In this document: in pieces, positions 40,222 to 40,953 of the stretch
Numbering within the stretch: position 1 is the stretch's first letter
Layout: every line of letters starts with the position of its first letter
Origin: an uncultured Ruminococcus sp.
GTDB lineage: Bacteria > Bacillota > Clostridia > Oscillospirales > Ruminococcaceae
Reading direction: 5' to 3'
Length of the DNA stretch: 40,953 nucleotides
Assembly: GCA_949283135.1 (NCBI GenBank)
Contig: CASDRM010000031.1
Location: 1-40,953 of the forward strand
Position numbers and translations under genes: made by a program
Notes under the pieces: generated by a model
What the model saw: the letters and a program-made list of their open reading frames with translations, nothing else
Told to the model about the DNA's origin: nothing
Database searches by the model: none

Positions 40222-40653
40222 ATGGAAAATTCGAGCGCTAAAGCGGTCAGGAGCTTTATGGCGACAGTTGTTGTCGGAACGCTCATCTGCGAGCTTGTAA
40301 CCGTGCTGGTATTTGCGGTCATAGGAAGATTTGAGCTTGGCGTAATATGGGGAGCCCTGTGGGGAACCGCTGTAATGGTGATATACTATCTCATGTTTGC
40401 ACTTGCGATAACCAAGGCTGCGTCCGGCGACCCCGAGTCCGCGAAAAAGCGCAGCATGGGTGCGTACTCGAAAAGGATGCTTGTTTTGCTGGTGCTTATG
40501 GGACTCGGACTGTTTTTGTCTACAAAGTATGGAATACTCAACTGGATTCCGATGCTTCTCGCCGTGTTCTTCCCGAGGATCGCGATAGGCTTGAGGCAGG
40601 GAATCTCAGATGTAAAGAAGATGTTTACGGAGGAGGGCGGAAAAGGTGAGTGA
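40222..40653 (+). CDS. atpI: ATP synthase subunit I-like membrane protein
   Basis: A 143-residue protein with four hydrophobic segments: two near the start (about 12-34 and 40-66), two near 84-125, separated by a basic loop (SGDPESAKKRS). Its position directly before the F0 a-subunit gene and its topology fit AtpI-like assembly helpers, which are very variable in sequence. These aid assembly of the c-ring in some bacteria. ATG at 40222 follows CCGGAGG. Its end overlaps the atpB start by eight bases. Confidence 0.75.
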   Translation: MENSSAKAVRSFMATVVVGTLICELVTVLVFAVIGRFELGVIWGALWGTAVMVIYYLMFALAITKAASGDPESAKKRSMGAYSKRMLVLLVLMGLGLFLSTKYGILNWIPMLLAVFFPRIAIGLRQGISDVKKMFTEEGGKGE

Positions 40654-40953
40654 CATCAGCGTCAGCGGCGCGAAAATATTATTCGAGCTGCCGTTTGGTC
40701 TTACCATAACCGAGACGCAGGTAAATATGTGGATTGTCATGGCGGCGATTGCTGCAATTTGCATATGGCTTACCCATGGCATGAAGGTCAAGCCTGATTC
40801 AAAGCGTCAGATAGTGGCGGAATTTTTGGTTAAAACGGTTACTAATTTTGTGGAATCGAATATGGGAAAGCGATTTTCCGGTTTTACGCTGTATGTGGCG
40901 GCGCTGTTTTCTCTTGCGCTCTGCTCAAGCCTTTTATCTTTGCTTGGAATGTA
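40646..40953 (+). CDS. atpB: F0F1 ATP synthase subunit a, N-terminal part (cut by window end)
   Basis: 102 codons are visible, all open to the window edge. The GTG start at 40646 is supported by GGAGGGCGG and overlaps the atpI end. The reading MSDISVSGAKILFELPFGLTITETQVNMWIV is a typical Firmicute AtpB start, followed by KRQIVAEFLVKTVTNFVESNMGKRFSGFTLYVAALF, which matches the conserved second block before the proton-channel helices. The channel arginine lies beyond the window. The protein forms the proton path of the ATP synthase in the membrane. Confidence 0.9.
   Translation, partial: MSDISVSGAKILFELPFGLTITETQVNMWIVMAAIAAICIWLTHGMKVKPDSKRQIVAEFLVKTVTNFVESNMGKRFSGFTLYVAALFSLALCSSLLSLLGM

Overview
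The window looks like chromosome from a Gram-positive, spore-forming, plant-fibre-degrading anaerobe of the Clostridia, most like the Ruminococcus/Oscillospiraceae group. This is inferred from gene content and style, not from a database match. Supporting signs are spore genes (spmA-spmB, an alpha/beta-type SASP, an AbrB/SpoVT-like regulator), strong AGGAGG-type ribosome sites, consensus TTGACA-17-TATAAT promoters, lipoproteins with clear lipoboxes, GTP-type PEP carboxykinase, DapL-type lysine synthesis, a cohesin-like surface protein with a Thr-rich linker, and several glycoside hydrolases. I see no transposase, integrase, phage module or CRISPR array.

Layout. 1-3290: an esterase/acyltransferase fusion with a zinc-ribbon membrane protein. 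3330-6140 (minus): a GH31 glycosidase followed directly by a two-domain N-acyltransferase-like gene. 6327-8312: pckG with a strong promoter. 8455-8625: an unassigned promoter-plus-hairpin locus, possibly a small RNA. 8733-10268: a TtcA-like thiolase of tRNA and a YmdB-type phosphodiesterase, converging on spmA-spmB (10273-11400, minus). 11566-11867: AbrB-like gene with a repeat-bearing promoter. 11994-15094: cobalamin riboswitch, terminator and btuF-btuC-btuD. 15431-16285 (minus): AraC regulator. 16441-20294: cohesin-like anchored protein, SPFH protein and two related lipoproteins. 20458-20640: tRNA-Ser(UGA) unit. 20750-21544: YczE-type membrane protein; 21628-22449 (minus): MscS channel. 22699-25076: orphan sugar-type solute-binding lipoprotein converging on an AraC regulator. 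25255-27715: MarR plus ABC exporter. 27828-28859: YitT-family protein. 28937-30401 (minus): uronate isomerase uxaC with an operator-like inverted repeat. 30472-30658: tRNA-Lys(UUU) unit, then about 730 bases of mostly non-coding DNA ending in a 28-residue membrane peptide gene. 31505-31736 (minus): SASP. 31872-33652 (minus): GH43-like enzyme. 33872-38469 (minus): dapA-lysA-dapF-dapL under a lysine riboswitch. 38573-40000 (minus): GH10 xylanase lipoprotein. 40132-40953: start of the ATP synthase operon (atpI, atpB, the latter cut by the window edge).

Together the genes describe a fibre degrader that breaks xylan at the surface (GH10), finishes oligosaccharides in the cytoplasm (GH31, GH43), uses uronic acids (UxaC), and controls biosynthesis and import with metabolite-sensing RNAs (lysine, cobalamin). 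I did not find a defence island or an obviously unknown multi-gene system. The least explained elements are the esterase/acyltransferase fusion pair, the GH31-acyltransferase pair, the cohesin/SPFH/lipoprotein cluster, the 8.5 kb RNA candidate, the 15-bp phased repeats before the MarR gene, and the small membrane peptide.
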